A stretch of 64,000 nt of DNA from Xestospongia muta (lineage: Eukaryota > Porifera > Demospongiae > Haplosclerida > Petrosiidae): the NCBI GenBank assembly GCA_963693285.1, contig OY848920.1, positions 8,282,954-8,346,953 on the forward strand, given 5' to 3'. Within the stretch, counting starts at the first letter, position 1, and each line of letters opens with the position of its first letter. The position numbers and the translations under genes are program-made. Positions 42,537-55,100 of the stretch are shown piece by piece. The notes under the pieces were generated by a model, which was not told the DNA's origin, searched no databases, and saw only the letters and a list, made by a program, of their open reading frames with translations.

Positions 42537-45463
42537 ACTAGACAGCCACTTTTGCTCAAGTAGATTCATATGAACACTATATTGTGGTCTTATGTAGAGT
42601 GTGAAATATATAGTTAGCTTTTTACCATTTCACCAATAATGTTAAAGTCACACCCATTAAATCTGTACCTTCACTTTGTTGGACAATAGTTGACATTTGC
42701 GAAGTCATCCTTCTACTGATGGTTTGCTTCAGTTCCAGTTGAGTTCTCAACTCCTTTGTTCTCTCTTCTACAATAGGTCTAACCTCCTATATATCAATAA
42801 AGAACACATGTAGTAACTGTTGTCTAATATTACTCATCTCTTACCTTGTCTCTTTGATGTTTATCATAAATGTTGTAGCAGCCTATTGTTAACTCAAGCA
42901 ATCCCATCTCCTTTAATAGGACGAGATTTTTCTTTGCCGTCACTAATAAAATATCCATCATATGGTATGGAGCATAGCAGGTAACAATGATGGAGTTGCC
43001 TTCCATTATAACTTGAATTTGGACGTTATTCACTAAATCTTCAAAGGCTTTTGATAGCAAATCTCTAATATCATTAAGAGTGTGCTCATCTGTCTTCCAC
43101 TCTAAAACAAACTTAATAGTTTCACAAGTAAGGGGATGAGATGATAAGATTTTCTTGAAGCTTTCTTTACAGCATACACTAAGTTTAACTTCTTCGCAAA
43201 ACATATTAACTGCTTTCTTGAACTCTGTGATGTGTTGTTTAGCCTCAGTGATATTATAGTGATCAACAATAGCCTCCAAACAGCAAACATTAATAATTGT
43301 ACATTTGTCTTCTACTAGTTCTATTACATCATCAAATGATTGAGCTATAGCTAATTGAGGTTTTAACTCCCGGAAACATCTCTGAAGATACTTTTTCAGC
43401 TCTTCAAGTGAAGGAATACCCTTAGAAATGAGAGGTGCAACAGTCTCAATAAGATTTCCAAATTTCACTCTCATCTGATCAAAATCATACTGATATGTGC
43501 GCTGAAGACTGACTTTGTAAGGAAAGATTCGATCTACAGATATAAAAAGTAAGTTATTGTTTAATTTATCATCAATATTTTACCATAATCTTTGAGTATA
43601 TCTTTAGCAGCAAGTACAACAAGTATCAACTACATTCCATTATATACAATACTTGCATGTTCTCTGAAATATGGAAAGCTCTGGGTTTCATATATTGAAC
43701 AGTTTTCATTGTCTGGACTATAAATTAATAAGCAATTACATAAATGAAAGTGGGTGTGTGTTATGGTAGTAAAAAGATGACACCTCTTATCAGTCAATTT
43801 TCCATACTACTTTGCTGTGCATAAATTTATTGTTTACAACTAGCTTGTGATAATGTGTGGGCAAGTATGTTCAATATACTCGTGTAAGGTTAAAAAGTCA
43901 GTTTAGTAATCTGGTCCAATGATTATAGACAACCCTTATATATCATCTTTGATGTTCATAGCTAAAATAATAACTTACTTGTGACAGTAGATGTTTTATG
44001 TTTTAAGTATTCATATATTTCCTGAGCTAGAGCTTTGTTTTCAACAAATGGTCCTTTAACAACATCTATAACTGTATTCCAAGTAACAGGAGCAGCTGGA
44101 CTACCCAAGTCTTTCCACTTTTGAAGGACATGTTGAAGTCTTATTTGATTAGACATTGTGTTGTTTTTAGCCAATCCATCAAGGTAATTAAAACCCACAT
44201 GTAATCCATTACCAATTTCACGCCAACTTGTATCAATAGAAACTAGTTGTTCTAAAACATCATCTGTTGTGGTAAGTTTTTCAACTAATAAAATTATAGA
44301 AACGATCATTTTGTATATAATAATAACTTACATAATAAAGGAAAATCACTGAGCTCCTCAATACAGCTATTCTTTTCTATTACTTGTTCCTGACTACCTA
44401 ATGATTGATCACATGATAACAACAGATAGTACTAGTTCTATTTACATTTACCTATGTCAAATTGCCTTATGTCCATAGGCTCTGAAGTTAGTTTGGAAGA
44501 ATCTTTACGTCTTTTCTGTACTGGAGTAAATGAAAAAGGATGTTTAGGCTTTTTAGATCTTTTCCTTTTGATAGGTATTGAAACATGCAAGGAAATCCCT
44601 TTAAAAGACAAGTATAAAATGTCACAGTATTATTTAAAGGTAGCCTGTACCTTCATTGTTAGATATTGGACCTTTAGATTCTGAAATACTTATAAGTGAG
44701 CAAGTATCTTTTGACTCTTTGGGTATTTTTCCTTGTTTAGGAGAATATTCTTTTTTCTCTTTTGGCCTTCTAAATCCAAAGGAAGCATTTTTAGATCTTT
44801 TCCTCGTTTGAAGTATTGAAGGACAAAGTGAAGAAGCATCTTTAACTACACAAATATAATTAGTATAATGCTTGGATATATGGAGCCTATACCTTCATCC
44901 TTGGTATCTACCTGCCTTTTCATCATATTAGCTACTTGTACATTCATGTCTCCACAACTCTCAACAGCTGAAACAAGTTTTTCCCAAGAGGGATCAGTAC
45001 TGTTTGTAATCCACCATTGTAAACTTTGTTCTAAAGCAAAGTGGTAGTCTTGATTACTGCTGGCCATTGTCTCAAGTCTTTTTCTTTCCTTCAGTGAGAC
45101 ACCTAAAAGACTAGTGAGTTTAGTCCATTTATCTTCAACAATAAAACCATTCTTAACGAGAAGTCGCAATGCATTGGTTGATGTCAATTCTGTTGAAGTA
45201 AATAGAGATATATTCATACATGATTCTAGATAATGTTTATATATACCTGTTTTAGGTCCAGGATTAAGTTCAATATCTCCTGATAATATAAGAAGTAAAA
45301 GAAATAAGACTAGAGAGGACATCACATTATGACTGCCCACCCTATTTCTTGGGAATCCTTCTCCTGACAAGACTGGGGTTGTATCAGTGCTAGTTTCCCA
45401 TAGACTGTTTTTACGACAATACCATAACCCAATCCTAGCTCTCCATTGAGAAATATCAATCAT
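38584..45463 (-). CDS. NLR gene 1: 2A leader, three DEATH-like domains, unnamed domain, NACHT, LRR
   Basis: Fourteen exons, high to low: 45247-45463, 44893-45189, 44651-44845, 44452-44598, 44332-44397, 43979-44284, 42845-43533, 42669-42786, 42301-42390, 42182-42253, 41983-42129, 41859-41924, 41506-41811, 38584-40913; about 1681 aa, frame consistent. Residues 1-72: conserved MIDISQW start, hydrophobic stretch, 2A-like motif (63-70). DEATH-like domains at about 73-171, 308-409 and 805-906. An unnamed domain (410-639) and a short coiled coil (640-679) are found only here. NACHT: Walker A GAPGSGKT (about 1005), Walker B LLDGFDEL (about 1076), TSRPWA sensor, FLHFTIQEYLAAYH near the end. LRRs follow. 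NLRs are nucleotide-regulated immune sensors that oligomerise. The DEATH-2 and DEATH-3 cassettes are tandem duplicates, so two adjacent genes instead of one remain possible. Confidence 0.72.
42845..43533 (-). other. Exon for an unnamed domain within NLR gene 1
   Basis: 689-nt exon encoding about 230 residues. It is alpha/beta by eye, with motifs YDFDQMRVKFGNLI, SFDDVIELVEDKCTIINVCC, KKAVNMFCEEVKL and a C-terminal half with IQVIMEGNSIIVTCYAPY. With the next exon (42669-42786, coiled coil) it adds 269 codons in a phase 1-1 block. The other three NLRs here lack it. I believe similar segments accompany death-fold domains in other sponge proteins, but I cannot name a Pfam family. Confidence 0.6.
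45254..45277 (-). other. 2A-like ribosome-skipping motif in NLR gene 1
   Basis: D-I-E-L-N-P-G-P, an exact match to the 2A consensus D-[VI]-E-x-N-P-G-P, directly after a hydrophobic run (LVLFLLLLILSG). Skipping would occur between Gly and the last Pro, releasing a 69-residue leader and starting the NLR with Pro-Lys-Thr. Confidence 0.85.
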
Positions 45464-45519
45464 TATTAGAAGAAACAGTAAGCTTGTCTTGACATATAAA
45501 TAAACCACACAACCCAAAT

Positions 45520-45606
45520 TCCATTCAGTAACACCCACCAAGCCAAATTAATAACCATTCAGTAACACCCACCAAGCCAAATTAATAACCATTCAGTAAC
45601 ACCCAC
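45520..45606. repeat. 34-bp tandem repeat upstream of NLR gene 1
   Basis: CCATTCAGTAACACCCACCA followed by AGCCAAATTAATAA is present at 45521 and 45555, with a partial third copy at 45589. It lies 60-140 bp upstream of the first codon, so in the promoter or 5' UTR region. Confidence 0.85.
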
Positions 45607-45647
45607 TAATTAATTTCATTGTATTATAATTAGCTGGAATTCTGTGC

Positions 45648-45920
45648 ATGGATATATCCATTTATCCTTTTATGCATCTATTATGTGTATATATGTATAT
45701 CTATTCATCCATTTTTGTGTACATATGTATATCTATTCATCCATTTTTGTGTACGTATGTATATCTATTCATCCATTTTTGTGTACATATGTATATCTAT
45801 TCATCCATTTAGTTCTTTAGTTACTCATTTATGTGCACACTTATCTCTAATATTAACAATCAATCCATTGATTTTTCTGTCCATCATTTACTATCCATTT
45901 GCATGTACATAAATTGTATG
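45648..45920. mobile_element. Dispersed repeat with internal 36-bp minisatellite, copy 2
   Basis: Same element as at 35340-35600: three CCATTTTTGTGTACRTATGT-ATATCTATTCAT units, then the same unique tail ending in CATGTACATAAATTGTATG. It lies between NLR genes 1 and 2, in the same orientation as copy 1. No coding capacity. Confidence 0.7.
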
Positions 45921-46199
45921 ATTATAATATTCAATAAACCTTATAATGCCCAGTACACAAAAAATGTAAGTTTGTAATCCTGGTTAATATTTTAGTTTAG
46001 AAACCCTAAATGAAAACATTATATGACCTTTTTACAATTATAATTTCTTTTACATGTTAATAACTCATTCTATTCCCAATCAAGATGTCTGGTATATCTG
46101 ACATTGTATACAAAAGAGCATCATCATTAGACTTTTTTACTAAAAAAATTTACACTACTGTCATGACAACATTTATGTAAAACTAATAATTAAAATTGT

Positions 46200-49100
46200 C
46201 TATATATATTTTTTTCTATATGAAATCATCTTTTCATTATCGGCAAATTTTACTCTATTATCACAGATCATTCCACGATAAGACTCATAAAGCACTAACT
46301 TCTTTAAAGTTCTGTTTTCTTTAAGGCTGTCAGCTATTTTGGAGATATACTTTTCACTTAATGTATCAATAACAAGATATAGTTTTTCAATAGTGTGATT
46401 TTCTTTAATAAGATCAGCAAGATAGAATTCTTTAATCTCTTCTTCGATCTCTTCTACTATCATTTCATCACATGGTGATATTTTGCCAGGGTCTAAGTCC
46501 ACATAAACGTCCAATAGCACAAGCTTCTTGAGAGTATTGTTGGTAGCAAGTAAATCATACAAAAACAAGTATAATGTATTCGAGTCTGTTACGGGGTCAA
46601 AAAAGTATAGACTTTGAAGTGTGTTGTTCGAGAACAGTCCTTTTGGTAATGTTTCTATTTCATCAAAGTCAAATATAATAAGTTTTTGAAGGTTTTTGAG
46701 TGACATCAGTAAGCAACACTCCTCTATGCTTGGAGATGACAACGTCAACTCAAAATGAGAAAGTTTACCAATGGCATTAAGCAAATTCATATGACCACCA
46801 GGACGAATGCTATTGAGGGATATGTTGAGAAACTGTAAATGAGGTAATAATAGAACAAGATTAGCTAGTTTGTCACATCCTTCATTATCAAGTTCATTCA
46901 TAAATAAATTCAAGTGTTTAAGAGATTGTATTGGGAGCTTCATTAAATGGTCAATACCAGTAGATGTGATCTCATTATTGGGGAGAATTAGTTCTTCAAT
47001 ACTTCCAGTAACTTCATTTTGAGCCTTGATACCAGCATATAACATCTCAAGATGATCATCAGTAAGTTGGCAATCACGAATATTCAATTTCCAGTGCTGT
47101 TCACTGAGCGCTATACACGACCCAACAATATACATATCAGTAAGTGTCATATAAGAGTGCAAACAAAATAATAGTAATGGCTTTACTTTTAGATCTCTTA
47201 ACAGATTAACATTTTGAGATTCGTACACACAATGACAGTCATCAGCATGTAGTTCCTCCATCTTTTCGACATCAAAGTATCCAGTTAAACCAGAAAGAAA
47301 TCTCTTTACCATATTACCCAACTCTGTTGACTTATCACCTTTTATTGAAATGTGATATGCTGCCAAGTATTCTTGTATTGATAAATGGAGAAAATTGTAA
47401 CTATAAGACTGGCCACTACTAATATGAATATGCTCTACCTTTTGCATCAAATCGAAGCCTTCAAAATCTTCTTGAAGATGATTAAAAGTAAGTTGTTTTT
47501 TCTCAACACCTTTATAAGCTACCTTACATAGAGAAAGGAACTGCTGGTAAACTTCATTTGGTAAATCTGTCTTAAAATCATTGCCCAGATGCCAATTTTT
47601 CTCTTTGTATATTGGATGACATTTAAGATAACGTAAAAGAGCTGTCTTCACTAATTCAGTGTAGAGTTGAGTCAATGTCTTTGGAGCACCTTCAACTGAA
47701 CCTGATTGACGAAACACTTCCACTACTATAGCACAATTGAGAGGTATGTACATGACAGAACGAATGTAGGGATATCGTTTAAGGTATTGCTGGAAGTCAG
47801 ATCTCCCTTTTTCATCTGGAAAAGCTTGTGTGATATAGTCTTCCACATTTTCATGAGTAAATCCAACTATTTCAACATGTTGAGATATACAATGTTTGTA
47901 GGTCTCTAGTAAATTATTGGTAGCCCAGGGTCGACTGGTAACCATTACTGTAGCTAAAGGTAAGACTTTACCAGTAAGTAGTTCCATAAAAAAAGATTCA
48001 TCTTTTCTCTTGCCCTCAGGAAGTTCATCAAAGCCATCCAGTAGTATAAAGGCACCTTGTCCATGCATATCTTTCACTTTTTTACAGAAATTTTCATCAC
48101 TTTTAGGGAAGAGATCAGCTATTGTTAATGCTTCGCGAACTTCTGGATCTCGTAGTTGTAACAATGATAATACTGAGTATTGCTGTAAGATCTCTTCTTT
48201 AGCCCAACGACTACATACCTCCCATGAGAACATAGTTTTACCAGATCCTGGAGCACCCTCTACAACAATACATTGAGGTTGACTACCATCTTTCAGATTA
48301 GCTAAGTCAGCAAATGTCATTTTAGTCTTAGTTCCCTCAACATAGTCAATGTGACCTTTTATAATATGTTCATACATCACTCTCTCTTCCTTTTTGGCAA
48401 CCCCTGCTTTATTGATCCACAGTAAATTAATAAAATCAGTCATTTGTACTGGAGGCCATTTTGGGTAACTTTTGTGAATCTGTTTTAAGTAAATTTCCCC
48501 GAGGTAATCAGCATATGACAGCACTTTAGGAGACTGATTAGGAAAACAAGGATCTATAAAATGAAAAGTGTACAACATTGACAGCACATAATCATACCTA
48601 TGTAATTTCATTCTATAGCAATATTGTGGATGATATTATAGTTGTTGATTACTTTACAGATATTAGAACCTAGGTCCCTCAACAAACTTCCTGAAGAACA
48701 TAAACCTTACTTAATACAGACAAAATTATGTGGTCTCAACTAAATTCCATTACATACAATACTTCCACATTCTCGGAAATATAGAAAGCTCTGCGTTCCA
48801 TATATTGAACAATTTTCATTGCCTGGACACTTATAAATTAATAAGCAATTACATAAATGAAAATGGGTGGGCGTTATGGTAGTAAAAAGATGACACCTCT
48901 TATCAGTCAATTTTCCATACTGCTTTGCTGTGCATAAAGATAGTTAAATTTATTGTTTACAACTAGCTTGGGATAATGTGTGGGCAGGTATGTTCAATAT
49001 ACTCATGTAAGGTTAAAAAGTCAGTCTACTAATCTGGTCCAGTGATTACAGAGAGCCTTTATATATCATCTTTGATGTTCATAAATCAACTACCGTATGC

Positions 49101-50631
49101 ATGGTATATTTCGCGGGGATTTAATTTCGCGAATTTCGCGATTTGAGCAAATTCGCAAAATTAAATATCCGCAAACGTTTATATTCTTTAGAGAAATGAA
49201 CGTGTCATGTAAAGGATTTCTCCTAGGAACGGTGTCCAAATTTCTTTATAAATGTGATGGCCACGTATTACAGAGTCCACAGAGAATGAGGTAGACATCG
49301 TTGATAACGCCTCGAGAACAAGTTTGTACTGTAGGTAGTCGTTAACTATTGAATCACGTTATGCAGCGAGATGACATATGAACTTTGATCTCACGTGACG
49401 ACAAAAGTAGGCAGGACTGACTGACTGGTATCTATTATCACTTTTATTATTATAACGATTGTTGTGCTGGTATCTTGCACAGAAATTAAAGTTTTGCCTA
49501 TAAGTGATCAGTATATACTAGGTTTGCATTATCACTTATTAAGCCAGTTTATTCATTGTTTTGTTATCGCTTTATGTCTAATAGTATTTATATTTTGTTT
49601 AAACTTTTGTTGATTTGTTTATTTCTTTGAATACATTTAAGCAGGACCTACATAGAAAGTTTAAACGTATTCAAAGAAATAAACAAATCAACAGAAGTAC
49701 TAGTTTAAACAAATGTGAAAGGTATAACAATATATCTCAATAAAGATTATTGCATATTCAGTCCATAATCTCTTTGATTTATTATCATTCCAACATCTAT
49801 AGTATTATTTGCCAGTGTTACTTAGTTTGTTAACTCAACCTGGGGCATTTATAATCATTAATTTAGATGTATTTATGCTACCAGTTCATCTATTAACAAG
49901 TTTTGAATATGGAATTTCATATTGTCATTCCTACTCTAGTCATTACTCTACTATATTACTATACATATACCATTAGAATCAGATGATGCTTCCAAATCAA
50001 GCTTCTCCTTTTTTGTTTTTAACTCATCATCAGGTATCTCTCTGTCTTTTTGTAGTCGCTTTCTTGTGTTTGATGTATATAACTCTGTCATCTCATGAGA
50101 TTGCTGAACAACAACAGGAAAATTGATTTTATAAACAACATTGTTGATATCAACCTGATATTCCATGTTCTCCATTGTATGTTCTGATTCTATACTCTCC
50201 ATTAAGGCCTGAAGATTTGGACTTGTTTTAATCACTGAGTGCTCAGAGTCACTACCTGTTACATAGATAACATTTATATAGTTACTGATACAAGCATTGC
50301 ACTTTTTAATTTTTCACTTACTGGAAGAATTACAAAGCATTTTCAATGCCTGCTCATAATTATGAGCAATAGTATTTTCTCCAACGATTTCCTTCTTCAA
50401 AGCATTGAGAACTTGTCTTCTGGTAGCATAAGGGTTAGTTTTTAACCACAACTCAAACATTTTTGTTGTTTTGTATGTGGAATTTTCTGGTAGCTTGTGA
50501 ATATCTTCCAACTTCTTATGGTCAATGTTAAGCTGGATTCCCAGCTGGTACCAGTCACTAATAAGAATATATTCACATAATTCGGCAACAGTTGGTCTCT
50601 CTTCTAATTTCTTCTCAAATCTCTCATCCAT
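46200..50631 (-). CDS. NLR gene 2: DEATH-like domain without 2A leader, NACHT, LRR
   Basis: Proposed exons: 50322-50631, 49971-50255, 46200-48553; about 982 aa, and the frame holds. The first exon starts MDERFEKKL and encodes a DEATH-like fold (about 1-103; LGIQLNIDHKKLEDI, TKMFELWLKTNP), clearly different from those of the neighbours. A charged linker (104-198) ends at a phase-1 donor. The NACHT exon is typical: Walker A GAPGSGKT (about 298), FILLDGFDELPEGKR, TSRPWATN, LRRs from about 720. The usual second DEATH exon is missing: homology to the matching introns of gene 1 stops near 49087. Alternatively the 50-kb exons form a separate small protein ending at a stop at 49951, and the NACHT exon is an orphan. 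Transcript data would decide. Confidence 0.6.
49090..49190. mobile_element. CpG-rich palindromic repeat (TTTCGCG...AAATTCGC type)
   Basis: GGGGATTTAATTTCGCGAAT is answered by AAATTCGCAAAATTAAATATCCGC about 20 bp later. TTTCGCG clusters stand out in AT-rich DNA. Short palindromes of this style occur as interspersed repeats in many invertebrate genomes (general knowledge). No open frame of interest. Confidence 0.55.
49597..49710. repeat. Long-armed palindrome
   Basis: GTTTAAAC at both ends. The left arm contains TTGTTGATTTGTTTATTTCT-TTGAATAC, and the right arm contains its exact reverse complement. The arms are about 45-50 bp and the spacer about 18 bp. It lies in the proposed junction intron of NLR gene 2. 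Confidence 0.8.
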
Positions 50632-50639
50632 TGCTTCTT

Positions 50640-51230
50640 TGTCGAATGTAGTCTGGTGACTTTTAGGTGTAGCTTATTATAGAATGACCACACACAACTT
50701 AATGAGATTCATAAGCCACATTCAAATACACACCACTGTTGTCACAAGTTGGTAGGAACCTTTTTAAGACACCAAAAATGTCTGGGAAATAGATAGAAAT
50801 CAAAAAAACCATTCCTTTAAATGTGAAAACTATATGTCTCATCCAATTGTTTTTTGTAACAACCATAGTTGTTTAGATAAAACAAAATTCAGAGTAGGGT
50901 TTGTGAGGTCTTTGACACTTCATGTATAATTACTTTATATTAAATTTTCTCACCTTCATAACAAGTTTTATTTGGTGCTAGAACAACAAACATACAATTG
51001 TTTAGCTCATTAAATTGGTTATATTTCTAATATTAGCTATATTTCCAGACCTATCTGATTTATAAACAATACATACAATGTTATCAGTAGTTCATATAAA
51101 CTGTTGTAAATGTATTAGTAGAAACAAACATAGTTTAATAAATGATTTATACACATTATACATACTAACAGTAAATACAACTATACAACAATAAATGTCA
51201 CTGATATGTTTATCAGTTTAGTTGGTTTTT
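50640..51230. other. Intergenic, no gene seen
   Basis: AT-rich DNA upstream of the MDERFEK exon. No coding sequence or clear repeat was recognised; it presumably holds the NLR gene 2 promoter. Confidence 0.5.
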
Positions 51231-51885
51231 CTCAATACCAACTTACATAGAGAAAGGAACTGATGATAAACTTCATTTCGTAAATCTGTCTTAAAATCAT
51301 TGCCAAAATATCAACTTTTCTCTTTGTATATTGGATAACATTTAAGATAATGTAAAAGAGCTGCCTTCACTAATTCAGTGTAGAGTTGTGTCAATTTCTT
51401 TGGAGCATCTTCAATTGAACCTGATTTTTGAAACACTTCCACTACTATAGCACAATTGAGAGGTATGTACATGACAGAACGAATGTAGGGATATCGTTTA
51501 AGGTATTGCTGGAAGGTGGATCTTTTTGTTTCATCTGGAAAAACTTGGGTGATATAGTCATCCCCATTGTTCTGAGTGAACCCAACTATTTCAATGTGTT
51601 GAGATATACAGTGATTGTGTGTCTGTACTAAACAATTGGTAGCCCAGGGTCAACTGGTATATTAAAACTCACATGTAAACCATTACCAATTTCACATAAT
51701 CTTGTATCAATTGAAACTAGTTATTCTAAAACATCATATGTTGTGGTGAGTTTTTCAGCTAATAAAGTTATAGAAAGAATCATTTTGTTATATAGTAATA
51801 ACTTACATAATAAAGGAAAATGATTGAGCTCATCAGTACAGTTATCCTTTTCTATTACTTGTTCCTGACTACCTAATTATTATTG
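51231..51885 (-). pseudogene. NLR pseudogene: NACHT fragment fused to a DEATH-exon fragment
   Basis: 51231-51657 matches the middle of the NACHT exon of gene 3 (about 53510-53942), including CACTTCCACTACTATAGCACA and GGTATGTACATGACAGAACG, but with a stop-creating TATCAACTT and other lesions. At about 51660 it jumps directly to the start of a second-DEATH exon (TATTAAAACTCACATGTAAACC...), then its acceptor and the 66-nt exon region (to about 51885). Everything from P-loop to the end of the DEATH exon is deleted, and the LRRs are absent. Confidence 0.85.
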
Positions 51886-52192
51886 ATATCTGACTTTCAT
51901 TCTCTGAAGCTAGAAAGTACAAGATTTTTATCATTAAAATTTTGCTAGGATTTTATGAGGATACTTTTGTTGTAGTAAAGGACTGTATTTTGGTTGAATA
52001 TGAAGATTTGGAAAGTTAGTGCCATTCTTCGAAAGTATGTAATAACACAAAGAGCTATCCTCAATTAATTGTACTTATCCTGGAGCTGGTACATCTGATT
52101 GGCAATAAAGCATTATCATTTCAAACTTTATTTAAAAAATATAATTACAACACTGTGACCACAATATTAATGGTAGAAATATGAAACTTAAA
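51886..52192. other. Short intergenic stretch, 3' flank of NLR gene 3
   Basis: No coding sequence recognised. TTTATT near 52118 (AATAAA on the minus strand) could serve as the polyadenylation signal of NLR gene 3. Confidence 0.4.
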
Positions 52193-55100
52193 TTAACTTA
52201 TAAAAATTATGAATGGATCCACATATAAAAGAAAGGGATCTTCAAAAAACTCTACTCTATTATCACATTCTTGTATTATTCCACAATAAGACTTATAAAG
52301 CACTAACTTCTTTATTGTTTTGTTTTCTTTAAGACTGTCGGTTATTTTGTAGATATACGTTTCACTTAATGTATCAATAATTAGATACAATTCTTCAATA
52401 GTGTTATTTTCTTTAATAAGATCAGCAAGATAGAATTCTTCAATCTCTTCTTCTATCATGTCGTCACATGATGATACATCATCATGTGATGATGTATCAT
52501 CATGTGATGATGCATCATCAAGCTCTAGATAAGTATTCAATAGCAAGAGCCTTTTAAGCGTCTTGTTTGTAGCAAGTGAACTACACAAACAATAATATAA
52601 ATATGAGGAATCTGGTGTATCATATAGGTATAGTGCTTCAAGTGAAGTATTTGAGGCCAGTCCCATTACTAATGCTTCAATTTCACTAAGTTCAAAGATT
52701 TGAAGGTTTTTGAGTGACATCAACATGTGACACTCCTCTTCACTTGGAGAAGACAATGACAAGTCAAAATTGGAAATATTACTAATGGCATTGAGCAAAC
52801 CCATGTGACCACCAGGAGTAATCATATTTTGGGATACACACAATGACTTCAAACAAGATAAGGAAGGAACAAGCATAGCTAGTTTGTCACAGCCTATGTT
52901 ATCAAGTTTATTCATTGATAAATTCAAGTATAGAAGAGACTGCAGTGGGAGCTTCATTAAATGGTCAATACCAGCAGATGTGATCTGATTGCCTAAGAGA
53001 TTTAGCATAGCAATACTACCAGTAACTTCATTTTGTACATCGATACCATCACATAACATCTCAAGATGATCATCAGTAAGATCGCAAAATTCAAAATTTA
53101 ATGTCCACTCCTGTTCACTGAGTGCTATACATGATTTAATAACATACATATCAGTAGGTGTTACAGCACTACCACTAACATGTAATTCTGGTGTTACTTC
53201 TTTTAGCAAAGTAACATTTTGAGATTCATATATACAATGACAGTCGTTAGCATCTAGTTCCTCCATCTTTTTAACATTAAAGTATCCAGTTAAACCAGAG
53301 AGAAATCTCATTACCATTTTGCCCAAGTCAGTTGACTTAGCACCCTTTAATGAAATGTGATATGCTGCCAAGTATTCTTGTACTGACAAATGAAGAAAAT
53401 TGTAGGAATAAGACTGGCCACTACTAACATGAATATGCTCTACCTTTTGCATTAAGTTGAAACTTTCAAAATCATCTGGAAGATGATTAAAAGTTATTTG
53501 TTCTTTCTCAACACCTTCATAAGCTACCTTACATAGAGAAAGGAACTGCTGGTAAACTTCATATGGTAAATCTGTCTTAAAATCATTGCCAAGATACCAA
53601 CGTTTCTCTTTGTATATTGGATGACATTTAAGATAACGTAAAAGAGCTGTCTTCACTAAGTTAGTGTAGAGTTGAGTCAATGTCTTTGGAGCATCTTCAA
53701 TTGAGCCTTTTTCATGAAACAATTCTACTACTATAGCACAATTGAGAGGTATGTACATGACAGAACGAATGTAGGGATATCGTTTAAGATATTGCTGGAA
53801 GGTAGATCTCTCCGTTTCATCTGCAAAAGCTTGTGTGATATAGTCATCCACATTATTCTCAGTGAAACCAACTATTTCAATTCGTTGAGATATACAATGT
53901 TTGTGTGTCTCTACTAAATTGTTAGTAGCCCAGGGTCGACTGGTAACCATTACTGTAGCTAAAGGTAAGACTTTACCAGTAAGTAGTTCCATAAAAAAAG
54001 ATTCATCTTTTCTCTTGTCCTCAGGAAGTTCATCAAAGCCATCTAAGAGTATAAAGGCACCTTGTCCGTGAATATCTTTCACTTTTTTACAGAAATTCTC
54101 ATCACTATTAGGGAAGAGATCAGCTATTTTAGATGCTTCCTGGACCTCTGGATCACATAGTTGTAACAATGATACTACTGAGTATTGCTTTAAGATCTTT
54201 CCTTTAGCCCAAAGACTACATACCTCCCAAGAAAACATAGTTTTACCAGATCCTGGAGCACCCTCTACAACAATACATTGAGGTTGTCTACCATCCTTCA
54301 GATTAGCTAAGTCAGCAAATGTCATTTTAGTCTTAGTTCTCTCAACATAGTCAATTTGACCTCTTATAGTATGTTGATACATCTCTCTCCTTTCCTTTTT
54401 GGTAACCTTATTTATCCACAATAAATCGATAAAAACAGTCATTTCTACTGGAGGCCATTTTTGGTACCTTTTGTGAGTCTGTTTTTTGTAAATTTTCCTA
54501 AGGCAATTATCATATGGCTGCACATTTGGCAGCTGACTTGGAAAACAAAGATCTATAAATGTAAGCATACAACATTGATAATTAACACATACCACATCTA
54601 TCAACTTACTTGTGACAATAGAATTTTCATGTTTTAAGTATTCATATATTTCCTTAGCTAGAGCTTTGTTTTCAACAAATGGTCCTTTAACAACATCTAT
54701 AACGGTATTCCAAGTAACAGGAGCAGTTGGACTATCCAAGTCTTTCCACTTTTGAAGGACATGTTGAAGTCTTATTTGATTAGACATTGTGTTGTTTTTA
54801 GCCAATCCATCAAGGTAATAAAAATCCATTCCAAGACCATTCCCAATTTCACGCCATCTTACACAAATTGGAGCTAATTTTTTTAAAACATCATGTATGG
54901 TGGTGAGTTTTTCAACTAATAAAGTATAGGAAAGGATCACTTTGTTATATAATAATAACTTACATAATAAAGGAAAGTCACTGAGCTCATCAGTATGGTT
55001 ATCTTTTTCTATTACTTGTTTCTGACTACCTAATAAATTATTGATCATGTGATAATATAACAGATAGTACAAGTTCTATTTACATTTACCTATGTCAAAT

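Larger units (their letters stand above)
48554..49970 (-). other. Junction intron of NLR gene 2 with foldback insertions
   Basis: 48610-49087 matches the introns at 40940-41490 and 43620-43960, which lead to DEATH exons in gene 1. Beyond 49087 the homology ends abruptly at foldback DNA. No DEATH exon or other coding sequence is visible in the rest. Confidence 0.6.

Noticed and set aside
45190..45246. Residues GIYKHYLESCMNISLFTST after the 2A motif as real coding sequence
   Set aside because: The matching stretch in NLR gene 4 is a 52-nt intron with GTAAGC and AG borders, and joining at the same sites gives conserved DEATH-domain sequence in all three genes.
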